Assembly (NCBI GenBank): GCA_024638395.1
Contig: JAHEKK010000295.1
Location: 1-5,045 of the forward strand
Origin: Gemmatimonadota bacterium
GTDB lineage: Bacteria > Gemmatimonadota > Gemmatimonadetes > Longimicrobiales > Gaopeijiaceae
Direction of reading: 5' to 3'
Length of the DNA: 5,045 nt
The first letter of the stretch is position 1. Every line of letters starts with the position of its first letter. Position numbers and translations under genes: made by a program. The notes below the pieces were generated by a model. That model did no database searches. It saw only the letters and a list, made by a program, of their open reading frames with translations, and had not been told where the DNA came from. Shown here in pieces: positions 1 to 5,045 of the stretch.

Positions 1-665
1 CCGTGACCCTGGAATCCGGGCAGCACGAAGAGCCTGCCGCGGTGGATCGGGCGGAGGCAGCTCTCTGGATCGCCATCGTCGCTGCGGGACTCCTCCCCGA
101 GCACGCGGTGCCCGAGGTGGGTGAGGCCCGCAAGCGTCTCGAGAGAGACGTCGAGCACCTCCCTCGGGCCCTGGAGATGCGTCAGAAACGCGACGTCCAC
201 GACGGTGACGGGTTCGTCATGAAGCCCGGCTACTCCAACTTCGACCCCGTGGAAGCCGGCGACGTGGTGGCTCGCGACGCCCATGGCGAAGTCGTGGTCG
301 AGGAAGACGGGCGGCTGCTCATGCCGCTCTACCAGGAACAGGGCGAGGACGGCTTCTTCCTGGTCCGAGAATTCAGCCCATTCTGGATGAGAGCCTCGGT
401 GGCCATGCGGCAACTGGGTCTGTCCCGGATCGTCACGTGGCTGCCAGGCGTGCATCGCCTGGCCGACAGCCCCGACGAAGTGGTGGTGGACAAGCGCATC
501 GCCCGATTCTTCGCTCGTCAGCTCTTCCACCTTCTGGGCTACCGGCAACTGGAAGACGCGGGTGATCGGCTCGTCATGCGGCGCCGCCGCTTCGACGAGG
601 GCCGCTATCTGCGGAGGCCACCCCGTCCCGGACCCATCGAACCGGACCACGACGTAGGGTCCTGA
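1..665 (+). CDS. Succinylglutamate desuccinylase/aspartoacylase family protein, C-terminal part (5' end outside window)
   Basis: The frame is open from the window edge, so the GTG at 3 is read as an internal Val rather than a start. Counting that Val as residue 1, the fragment opens with V-T-L-E-S-G-Q-H. This matches the T-x-E-x-G-Q-H block of AstE/AspA-type zinc carboxypeptidase-fold hydrolases, in which the Glu (codon 12-14) is the catalytic acid/base. Further on, G-Y-S-N-F-D-P-V (about residues 76-83) and L-M-P-L-Y-Q-x-Q-G-E-D-G-F-F (106-119) are typical of the family's C-terminal beta domain. An Arg-rich tail follows. The zinc-binding motifs would lie upstream, outside the window. Known members hydrolyse amide bonds of N-acylated amino acids such as N-succinylglutamate or N-acetylaspartate; the substrate here cannot be told. 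The SRAP gene follows after 5 bp on the same strand, so co-transcription is likely. Confidence 0.85.
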   Translation, partial: VTLESGQHEEPAAVDRAEAALWIAIVAAGLLPEHAVPEVGEARKRLERDVEHLPRALEMRQKRDVHDGDGFVMKPGYSNFDPVEAGDVVARDAHGEVVVEEDGRLLMPLYQEQGEDGFFLVREFSPFWMRASVAMRQLGLSRIVTWLPGVHRLADSPDEVVVDKRIARFFARQLFHLLGYRQLEDAGDRLVMRRRRFDEGRYLRRPPRPGPIEPDHDVGS

Positions 666-670
666 CCGCC

Positions 671-1336
671 GTGTGCGGCCGCTACACACTCTCGGCCCCA
701 GAAGGGGCGCTGGTGGAGGCCTTCGACGTACCGGCCCTCAACTTCGACTACCACCCGCGCTACAACATCGCTCCGGGACAGCCGTGTCCGGTGGTGGCAG
801 AGGATGGTGAAGGGCGGCGCATGGGTCTCATCGAATGGGGGTTCCTGCCGGCCTGGAAGGAAGAGCCCAAGGGGCCCTTCATCAACGCTCGAGCCGAGTC
901 CGTGGCTACGAAGGCATCATTCCGCGAGGCGTTTCGACGACGCCGATGCCTGCTTCCTGCCGACGGTTTCTACGAATGGAAGGCGGAGGGGAGCACGAAG
1001 ACGCCCTACTGGCTCCACCCGGCGGACGGGGGCATCCTCTCCTTCGCCGGAATCTGGGAGTCATGGACCCGACCGGGACGCGAGCCCCGGCACGGATTCG
1101 CGATACTCACCACGGACGCCAACGAGGAGGTGTCGCAGATCCACGACCGCATGCCGCTGGTAATCGCACCCGAAGATCGGGATGCGTGGCTGAGCCGGAC
1201 CTCCAGGGGGGAGTCGCTGCGCCGACTCATGCGCCCTGCGCCTGCCGGGACCTTTCGCCTTCATGCGGTGAGCTCCAGGGTGAATCGTCCGGCTGAGGAC
1301 GATTCAGCGCTGGTGGAGCCCGTCGCAGAGGGGTAG
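671..1336 (+). CDS. SRAP domain protein (YedK/HMCES family), abasic-site DNA-protein crosslinker
   Basis: A complete 221-residue protein, the usual bacterial YedK size (about 220). It begins M-C-G-R-Y. The family's nucleophile is Cys2, exposed after Met removal, so the GTG at 671 is fixed as the start. Other expected active-site residues are Asn72 in I-N-A-R-A-E, Glu102 in D-G-F-Y-E-W-K and His158 in I-H-D-R-M-P. The C-terminus keeps the V-S-x-x-V-N and final L-V-E-P signatures. From family knowledge, the protein forms a stable thiazolidine crosslink with abasic sites in single-stranded DNA, shielding them during replication, and acts in the cytoplasm on DNA. Only a weak AGGGT (656-660) precedes the start, consistent with translation coupled to the upstream gene that ends 5 bp before. 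It converges on the collagen-like gene with only 29 bp between the stops. No residue known to be essential is missing. Confidence 0.96.
   Translation: MCGRYTLSAPEGALVEAFDVPALNFDYHPRYNIAPGQPCPVVAEDGEGRRMGLIEWGFLPAWKEEPKGPFINARAESVATKASFREAFRRRRCLLPADGFYEWKAEGSTKTPYWLHPADGGILSFAGIWESWTRPGREPRHGFAILTTDANEEVSQIHDRMPLVIAPEDRDAWLSRTSRGESLRRLMRPAPAGTFRLHAVSSRVNRPAEDDSALVEPVAEG
1281..1306 (+). repeat. Perfect 10-bp inverted repeat inside the 3' end of the SRAP gene
   Basis: TGAATCGTCC (1281-1290) and GGACGATTCA (1297-1306) are exact reverse complements around the 6-nt loop GGCTGA, 27 nt before the stop codon. The sequence codes for V-N-R-P-A-E-D-D-S of the conserved C-terminus. No U-tract follows, so it is not a standard terminator. 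Confidence 0.6.
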
Positions 1337-1365
1337 AGAGAGCCCGGCAGGCGGGTGGGTGGGCG

Positions 1366-2523
1366 TCAGTTCGCCTTGCCGCAGATGGCGTAGAACGACA
1401 CGGTCAACGTCCCCAATTGTGACCGGTTGTGGATGGTGACCATCCAGCGGTTGTTGTTGACCGGCCGGTTGTCGAGAACGCGGAAGTTGGACGTGTCGCC
1501 CACCACGTTGAAGCCGCCTCCGAACACCCGGTCGGTGGGGCCGTGCCCGCAGACGTGCTGCCCCATCTGGGCGGCGTCGGGCTGGACGGTGAACGTAGCC
1601 GAGCGGATGTGATAGCCGGTCACGCCTTGTGGACCCTGAGGACCGACTGGGCCCTCTGGCCCGGCGGGACCCTGCGGGCCTGCGGGGCCGGGAAGCCCGG
1701 GCAGGCCGGGGATGCCTTGCGGTCCTGCCGGTCCTGCCGGACCTGCGGGGCCCTGGGACCCTGGGTCGCCTTGGGACCCCTGCGGGCCTGCCGGGCCCAC
1801 CGGACCGACGGGACCCTCTGGGCCGGGCGCCCCCGCCGAACCGGTGGGTCCAGGATCGCCCTGCGGACCTGCGGGGCCCTGAGGACCCTGTGCACCGGGC
1901 AAGCCCGGGATACCCTGGGGACCTGCCCGGCCGTCTGGGCCTGCTGGACCGACTGGACCTTGCGGCCCGGGCAGCCCCGGGATGCCCTGGGGACCTGCCG
2001 GCCCTGCTGGGCCAGCCGGACCCGGGACGCCTGTCGCGCCTTGGGGACCCATAGGGCCTTCGGGACCTGCTGGTCCGTCAGAACCTTGGGGGCCCGTCTG
2101 ACCGGGCTGGCCGGCGGGGCCTTCCGGGCCAGCGGGTCCCGGAACTCCGGCGGGTCCCTCTGGACCGGCGGGGCCCACAGGGCCTTGAGGCCCCTCCGGG
2201 CCGGGCATCCCCTCGCCCCCCAACTCGGACCAGGAGAACTCGACATGCTTGTTGGCATGGCAGCGCTCCCGCAGCCCCTCAGCCTTGATGCGGTACACGA
2301 GGCCGAGACGGGGGATATAGCACGCGTAAAGCATCCCGGGCTCGGCCTCGGAAGTCGACTCTTCGCCCTGGACGTCGGCGTTTGCCACCAGGGCGCTCAA
2401 CGCCCTGGACATGTCCTGGTTCCCCGCGGCCTGGGCGGTCGTCGATATCGGTGCTGCGAGGCTCGCCACGAGGGCGACGAGGCACACGCGAGTGAAGTCG
2501 ATACTGCGTCGATTCTTGTTCAT
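1366..2523 (-). CDS. Secreted collagen-like (Gly-X-Y repeat) protein
   Basis: A 385-residue protein. The start at 2523 is preferred over the in-frame ATG at 2541 because GGAG lies 9 nt upstream of it, and because it gives a compact signal peptide: basic M-N-K-N-R-R, a hydrophobic stretch, then probable cleavage after T-A-Q-A (residue 32). An N-terminal head (about 33-104) holds Y-A-C-Y and E-R-C-H (Cys68, Cys88) and ends in V-E-F-S-W. Residues 105-302 are 66 perfect Gly-X-Y triplets, 43 of them with Pro in X. The C-terminal domain (303-385) has a G-G-G-F motif (335-338) and two cysteines (Cys325, Cys381). The protein is expected to be exported; by analogy with bacterial collagens it should form a trimeric rod, with surface attachment or adhesion as a guess. 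No anchor motif (LPXTG, C-terminal helix) is visible. A lipoprotein gene lies 30 bp upstream on the same strand, probably in the same operon. Confidence 0.9.
   Translation of the reverse strand: MNKNRRSIDFTRVCLVALVASLAAPISTTAQAAGNQDMSRALSALVANADVQGEESTSEAEPGMLYACYIPRLGLVYRIKAEGLRERCHANKHVEFSWSELGGEGMPGPEGPQGPVGPAGPEGPAGVPGPAGPEGPAGQPGQTGPQGSDGPAGPEGPMGPQGATGVPGPAGPAGPAGPQGIPGLPGPQGPVGPAGPDGRAGPQGIPGLPGAQGPQGPAGPQGDPGPTGSAGAPGPEGPVGPVGPAGPQGSQGDPGSQGPAGPAGPAGPQGIPGLPGLPGPAGPQGPAGPEGPVGPQGPQGVTGYHIRSATFTVQPDAAQMGQHVCGHGPTDRVFGGGFNVVGDTSNFRVLDNRPVNNNRWMVTIHNRSQLGTLTVSFYAICGKAN
1618..2211 (-). repeat. Collagen triple-helix region: 66 uninterrupted Gly-X-Y triplets
   Basis: Glycine occupies every third residue without one interruption from G-M-P to G-V-T; the following G-Y-H ends the pattern. 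GPA and GPQ triplets dominate. Charge is lopsided: 10 acidic residues (6 Glu, 4 Asp) against a single Arg and no Lys. The nonapeptide G-P-Q-G-I-P-G-L-P occurs three times, at 1969-1995, 1897-1923 and 1699-1725, which suggests growth by internal duplication. The DNA is strongly period-3 and period-9 repetitive, and this leaves long open frames in other registers that are not genes. Confidence 0.95.
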
Positions 2524-2532
2524 GGTACCGCT

Positions 2533-2536
2533 CTCC
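2533..2536 (-). promoter_or_regulatory. Ribosome binding site deciding the collagen-like gene start
   Basis: GGAG on the minus strand lies 9 nt before the ATG at 2523. The alternative in-frame ATG at 2541 has no purine-rich stretch at a suitable distance. The downstream ATG is therefore taken as the real start. Confidence 0.6.
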
Positions 2537-2553
2537 GACATAGGATCTGTCGA

Positions 2554-3018
2554 TCACAATCCATTGGGTTGAGTGAGTGGGCCGAGGGCCTCGCGATCTA
2601 CGCCGAAAAGCGTCATCGCGGCATGGTCCCGGTACAGGTCCAGCATTTCATGGACTAGAGCTGCGTCGGTGTCCGGCGTCGAACCGCCGCTCGGCATGCC
2701 CGACGTCCCATAGAGCGAGCCGAGGTTCAGCTCGAGGTTCAGGAACGACGTCCCCGGATCGTCGAGGATGCCCGACGCGAAGGCTTCGAGGGCTTCGGCG
2801 GCCTCTTCGTTTCCCGTCGCAGAGGACGCTTCCAGTACGACCGGGTCCGCGGTGAGATCGGCCAGAGAGGTGATCTCTTCCGGGCCGGCGACGACATCAG
2901 GTCCGAGCCAGAGATGGTCGACGGTCGGCCCGGTCATGACGACGGAGCTCTGCTCACACGCGCCGAGCGCCAGGACGGCGACAGCGAGATGGAGCCAGCG
3001 TTGCGCGTTCACAGGCAT
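2554..3018 (-). CDS. Small predicted lipoprotein of unknown function
   Basis: A 154-residue protein that I do not recognise. Residues 1-20 form a lipoprotein signal peptide (Arg7, then a hydrophobic stretch) ending in the lipobox L-G-A-C, so Cys21 should be lipidated and the mature protein membrane-anchored. The mature part is acidic and soluble-looking, with no further membrane segment. It contains an Ala/Glu-rich stretch likely to be helical (about residues 64-82, around N-E-E-A-A-E-A-L-E-A-F), an L-N-L-E-L-N-L-G-S-L-Y segment (about 93-103) and a Gly/Ser-rich linker. The ATG at 3018 has no good Shine-Dalgarno; a GTG two codons later (3012) is an alternative that leaves the lipobox intact. 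The stop lies 30 bp before the collagen-like gene, so the two are probably one transcript. The export signal and acidic composition make a real gene likely; the function is open. Confidence 0.75.
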   Translation of the reverse strand: MPVNAQRWLHLAVAVLALGACEQSSVVMTGPTVDHLWLGPDVVAGPEEITSLADLTADPVVLEASSATGNEEAAEALEAFASGILDDPGTSFLNLELNLGSLYGTSGMPSGGSTPDTDAALVHEMLDLYRDHAAMTLFGVDREALGPLTQPNGL

Positions 3019-3249
3019 TTCCCGTTCGAAGGTGGGCCACGCCTCAGGGGACGTGACGAATGTCGAACGGGTGTTTCAGGCGAGAAGCGTGCCGGTGGGA
3101 AAGTGCGCTTCAGGCAAGGCTTTCGTCGGGATGGGGGGCATGCGAAGCGACGAGGTTTGCCGAAATCCGCAACGATTTCCGCATTCCGGGCTCGCGCCGG
3201 AGAGCCGGCGAGCCCGTGTCAAGGAAAAACCGCGGCCGCGTCGCTGCCT
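3019..3249. other. Intergenic spacer between the fused enzyme gene and the lipoprotein gene
   Basis: This 231 bp stretch holds no convincing coding frame. It should contain the 3' end of the fused gene's transcript and the promoter of the lipoprotein-collagen pair, both on the minus strand. I see a strong bulged hairpin (3188-3215), a smaller one (3162-3179, GAAATC / GATTTC around a 6-nt loop) and a 10-bp GC palindrome (3231-3240). No clear -35/-10 pair is recognisable. Confidence 0.5.
3188..3215 (-). terminator. GC-rich hairpin 34 nt after the fused gene's stop, possible terminator
   Basis: GGGCTC (3188-3193) pairs with GAGCCC (3210-3215), and GCCGG (3196-3200) with CCGGC (3205-3209), across an AGAG loop. 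That makes 11 pairs with a 2-nt bulge (GC at 3194-3195). It is well placed to end the minus-strand transcript of the fused enzyme gene. There is no U-tract after it in that direction, so it may be a processing/stability stem or a dispersed palindrome instead. Confidence 0.4.
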
Positions 3250-4650
3250 CTAGGGCTCGTCCGACACGGGAATGCCGCCGTGTCGAGAGGTGATGACCCG
3301 ACCGGGGAGCCGGTAGACGATCACCCCGTCTTCGACGACTGCCTCGCCGTTGACGAAGACGTGGTCGATGCCCTCGGCGTGCTGGTGGGGCTCGAAGAAG
3401 GTGGCCTGGTCGGCGATGGTCTCCATGTCGAAGACGACCAGGTCCGCCCAATTGCCCACCCTGATCTCACCACGATCCTGTAGCCCCATGATCCGGGCGG
3501 GAAGTGACGTCTGCGATCGGATCGCCTCTTCCACCGAGAGGGCTCCGGCGGTCATGGCATAGTGCCGGATCTTGCGGGGGAAGGTGCCGTAGTAGCGCGG
3601 GTGTACGGACCCGTCTTCGGGGACGGCGATGCCGCCATCGGATGCCGTGGCGACCCATGGTTGGGCGGCGTAGTTCTCCACATCGATCTCCGACATGGAG
3701 AAGCCCCGGAGGCGACCACCGCCTCGGCGGTCGGGGTCGCCTTCAAGGGCCAGGTCGATGGCCATCTGCACCGGGTCGACCCCTCGCTCATCGGCGATCT
3801 CCTGAAGGTTCTCGCCGACCCATTCTTCCCGGGGGTACTCGAAGACGACGACCCGGTCTGCACCACCTCTCCGTCGGATCTCGTGAGCTATGTCCTGACG
3901 GATCATGGCGGCGCGCTCGGCGTCGGCGAGGTTGCGCCGGAGCATCTCGGCGGGCCCCGGTCCGTCATCGCCGGAGCTCCGGGGGGCGGCGGTTGCCCAG
4001 CGAGGGATGAGGACCGTGTTCCCATCCGAGCCCGACGTCGCGTAAGGGTACTGGTCGGCGAAGATCCGGACGCCCTCCGCCCTGGCGCGCTCGATGAGCT
4101 GGATGGCGCTCATGCTGGATCCCCAGAAATGGGCACCCTTCGCCTTGATGTGGGATGCCACGACCCTCGCGCCAGAGTGCCGCCCGATCTCGATGGTCTC
4201 GAGTATGGCGTCCTGCAGCGTCGGGGGGCCGGGGTCGTCCTGACTCGGCCAGAACCACATCGGGTCCGCCCCCTCGGAACGCTCGTGCGAGATGTAGACC
4301 CCGTCGTAGGGGACGAGCTCTTCGGCCATCCGGGCGACCTCGTCGGTGGTGCTCCAGCGTCCGGGCGTGTACTCGAGGCCGGCAGACATGCCCACCGCGC
4401 CCTCCTCCAGTGCCTGTCGGACGAGAGCCCTCATCTCCTCGACTTCGGCATCGGTGGAGGGCCGTTGGTAGTCGTCACCCAGCACGCGGCGCCGTACCGT
4501 GCCGTGGCCAACCATGAGCATGACGTTCGGGCCGACGCCCTGGCCTTCCAGCAGAGACTTCTGGTCTCGGATGGGCCACGGTGAGCGGCCGTCGTGGTTC
4601 ACCACCACCGTGGTGACGCCTTGAGAAACCACGTTGGGAGCCGCCTTCCG
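3250..4650 (-). other. D-aminoacylase-type amidohydrolase segment lacking its N-terminus
   Basis: The segment begins R-K-A-A-P-N-V-V-S-Q-G-V-T-T-V-V-V-N-H-D-G, which resembles the strand just after the HxH region in D-aminoacylases. Expected metal ligands of the remaining barrel are present: His in Y-I-S-H-E-R (codon 4285-4287), His in V-A-S-H-I-K (4153-4155) and Asp in T-A-S-D-G-G (3637-3639). The end shows G-N-W-A-D-L-V-V-F-D and F-V-N-G-E-A-V-V, the usual amidohydrolase C-terminal beta-sandwich. Family members hydrolyse N-acyl-D-amino acids or related amides; the substrate is unknown. Missing are the N-terminal beta-sandwich strands and the D-x-H-x-H motif. Where many D-aminoacylases have the metal-binding Cys of G-N-C-G, this protein has Asp (N-H-D-G), which I believe is a subfamily trait. 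Confidence 0.85.
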
Positions 4651-5045
4651 GTGCAGCGACACCCAGGTTGCCCCGCCCGCCACGTTCAGCATCGCATTCA
4701 GCAACGGCCAGTCCGACACCGCGTCCGAGCCGTCCTTCATCGCCTCGGTCTCGCGGTTCGGCGAGGCGACCGAGCCGCTGTCGAGGTGGTCACGCCCGAT
4801 CACGACGGGGGCGGACAATTCGCCGTTGCGGACCATCTCGTTGAACGCCAGGCCCAGCTTGTCGCGCAAGCCCAGACCAACCCAGCAGATCCGGGCAGGC
4901 AGCCCCTGGAACGAAATCCGTTCGCGCGCCATGTCGAGCCAGTTGTGCAGGTGCGGATCGTCGATCAGCTCCTTCACCTTGGCGTCGGTCCTGTAGATGT
5001 CCTCGGGATCGCCGGACAGCGCGCACCAGCGGAACGGGCCGACGC
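3250..5045 (-). CDS. Urocanase / D-aminoacylase-type amidohydrolase in-frame fusion (5' end outside window)
   Basis: One uninterrupted frame runs from the right edge to the TAG at 3250. The GTG at 4977 is only an internal Val: upstream codons continue the urocanase sequence (F-R-W-C-A-L-S-G-D-P-E-D-I-Y-R-T-D-A-K) to the edge. The first part (5045 to about 4651) is HutU. The second (about 4650 to 3250) is an amidohydrolase of the N-acyl-D-amino-acid deacylase type with its normal C-terminus. The join is at S-L-H/R-K-A-A-P-N. HutU lacks roughly its last 100 residues, starting just before its H-H-G-G-G block; the amidohydrolase lacks its N-terminus and HxH metal ligands. I infer a deletion fusion, probably inactive as urocanase, or an assembly chimera. 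Both halves otherwise look well conserved, so any real fusion is recent or still selected. The hairpin at 3188-3215 follows it. Confidence 0.85.
   Translation of the reverse strand, partial: VGPFRWCALSGDPEDIYRTDAKVKELIDDPHLHNWLDMARERISFQGLPARICWVGLGLRDKLGLAFNEMVRNGELSAPVVIGRDHLDSGSVASPNRETEAMKDGSDAVSDWPLLNAMLNVAGGATWVSLHRKAAPNVVSQGVTTVVVNHDGRSPWPIRDQKSLLEGQGVGPNVMLMVGHGTVRRRVLGDDYQRPSTDAEVEEMRALVRQALEEGAVGMSAGLEYTPGRWSTTDEVARMAEELVPYDGVYISHERSEGADPMWFWPSQDDPGPPTLQDAILETIEIGRHSGARVVASHIKAKGAHFWGSSMSAIQLIERARAEGVRIFADQYPYATSGSDGNTVLIPRWATAAPRSSGDDGPGPAEMLRRNLADAERAAMIRQDIAHEIRRRGGADRVVVFEYPREEWVGENLQEIADERGVDPVQMAIDLALEGDPDRRGGGRLRGFSMSEIDVENYAAQPWVATASDGGIAVPEDGSVHPRYYGTFPRKIRHYAMTAGALSVEEAIRSQTSLPARIMGLQDRGEIRVGNWADLVVFDMETIADQATFFEPHQHAEGIDHVFVNGEAVVEDGVIVYRLPGRVITSRHGGIPVSDEP
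4651..5045 (-). other. hutU: HutU (urocanate hydratase) segment, truncated at its C-terminus by the fusion
   Basis: The urocanase signature F-Q-G-L-P-A-R-I-C-W lies at 4882-4911, with its active-site Cys at codon 4885-4887. Around it are the near-invariant blocks S-G-D-P-E-D, D-P-H-L-H-N-W-L-D-M-A-R-E-R, G-R-D-H-L-D-S-G-S-V-A-S-P-N-R-E-T-E-A-M and D-G-S-D-A-V-S-D-W-P-L-L-N-A. Urocanase (about 555 residues) hydrates urocanate to imidazolonepropionate in histidine breakdown, using a tightly bound NAD+. Normal enzymes continue from S-L-H into H-G-G-G-V-G-M-G and about 100 more residues. These are absent here, so this copy should not be functional urocanase on its own. Confidence 0.95.

Noticed and set aside
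135..150. CGTCTC-GAGA-GAGACG inverted repeat
   Set aside because: It is only a 6-bp stem inside well-conserved coding sequence, so chance is enough to explain it.
1620..2258. A 212-codon minus-strand frame inside the collagen region in another register
   Set aside because: It is a shifted reading of the period-3 repeat, giving a biased Arg/Gln/Pro sequence; the in-register frame has a signal peptide and perfect Gly-X-Y.
1429..2658. A 409-codon open frame on the + strand opposite the collagen-like gene
   Set aside because: It is the antisense shadow of GC-rich Gly/Pro codons, with low-complexity Trp/Arg/Gly-rich composition, no ribosome binding site and no recognisable domain.
3217..3222. 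TTGACA on the minus strand as a -35 element for the lipoprotein-collagen operon
   Set aside because: It matches the consensus perfectly, but no -10-like hexamer lies 16-19 bp downstream, where the sequence is the GC-rich hairpin; the start codon is also about 200 bp away.
3562..4584. A 340-codon + strand frame opposite the amidohydrolase
   Set aside because: It is antisense to clearly conserved enzyme sequence and resembles no family; GC-rich DNA leaves such frames open by chance.
4593..4617. CACCACGGTGGTGGTG near the join as a homology block that could have mediated the fusion, since HHGGG in urocanase could be encoded similarly
   Set aside because: The switch to amidohydrolase sequence occurs about 35-40 bp before this block, and it encodes V-T-T-V-V-V in the amidohydrolase frame, so the join is not at this site.
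4975..4977. GTG as the start of the fused gene
   Set aside because: Codons upstream of it continue conserved urocanase sequence in frame to the window edge, so the real start lies outside.

Overview
This is a high-GC, gene-dense bacterial window with two genes on the + strand (left third) facing three reading frames on the - strand. There is no rRNA, tRNA, mobile element or CRISPR array. No taxonomic marker is present. GC-rich coding bias, a D-aminoacylase-type amidohydrolase of the 'VVVN-DGRSPWP' kind and a secreted collagen-like protein would all fit an environmental Gemmatimonadota-like bacterium, but that is a weak inference from remembered family resemblance.

Layout. (1) 1-665 (+) is the C-terminal part of a succinylglutamate desuccinylase/aspartoacylase (AstE/AspA) family zinc hydrolase, cut by the window edge. 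(2) 671-1336 (+) follows after 5 bp and is a complete SRAP-domain protein (YedK/HMCES type), which shields abasic sites in DNA by covalent crosslinking through Cys2. (3) 1366-2523 (-) encodes a secreted collagen-like protein: signal peptide, two-cysteine head, 66 uninterrupted Gly-X-Y triplets and a C-terminal domain of about 83 residues. (4) 2554-3018 (-) lies just upstream of it in the same orientation and encodes an unrecognised small lipoprotein; the two look like an envelope-directed two-gene operon. (5) 3019-3249 is a non-coding spacer with a strong bulged hairpin. (6) 3250-5045 (-) is one open frame running off the right edge.

The main oddity is that last frame. Its upstream part is unmistakably urocanate hydratase (HutU, histidine degradation), up to the block 'GGATWVSLH'. 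It then switches, in frame and within a codon or two, into a D-aminoacylase/N-acyl-D-amino-acid deacylase-type amidohydrolase that lacks its own N-terminus, including the family's HxH metal-binding motif. Both partners are truncated at the join. This is either a genuine deletion fusion of two neighbouring genes or an assembly chimera. The sequence alone cannot decide, but it should not be annotated as an intact member of either family.

Functional links: the + strand pair is probably co-transcribed but its two members have no obvious shared pathway. The lipoprotein and collagen-like protein both carry export signals and may act together at the cell surface. The rest of the window is ordinary.
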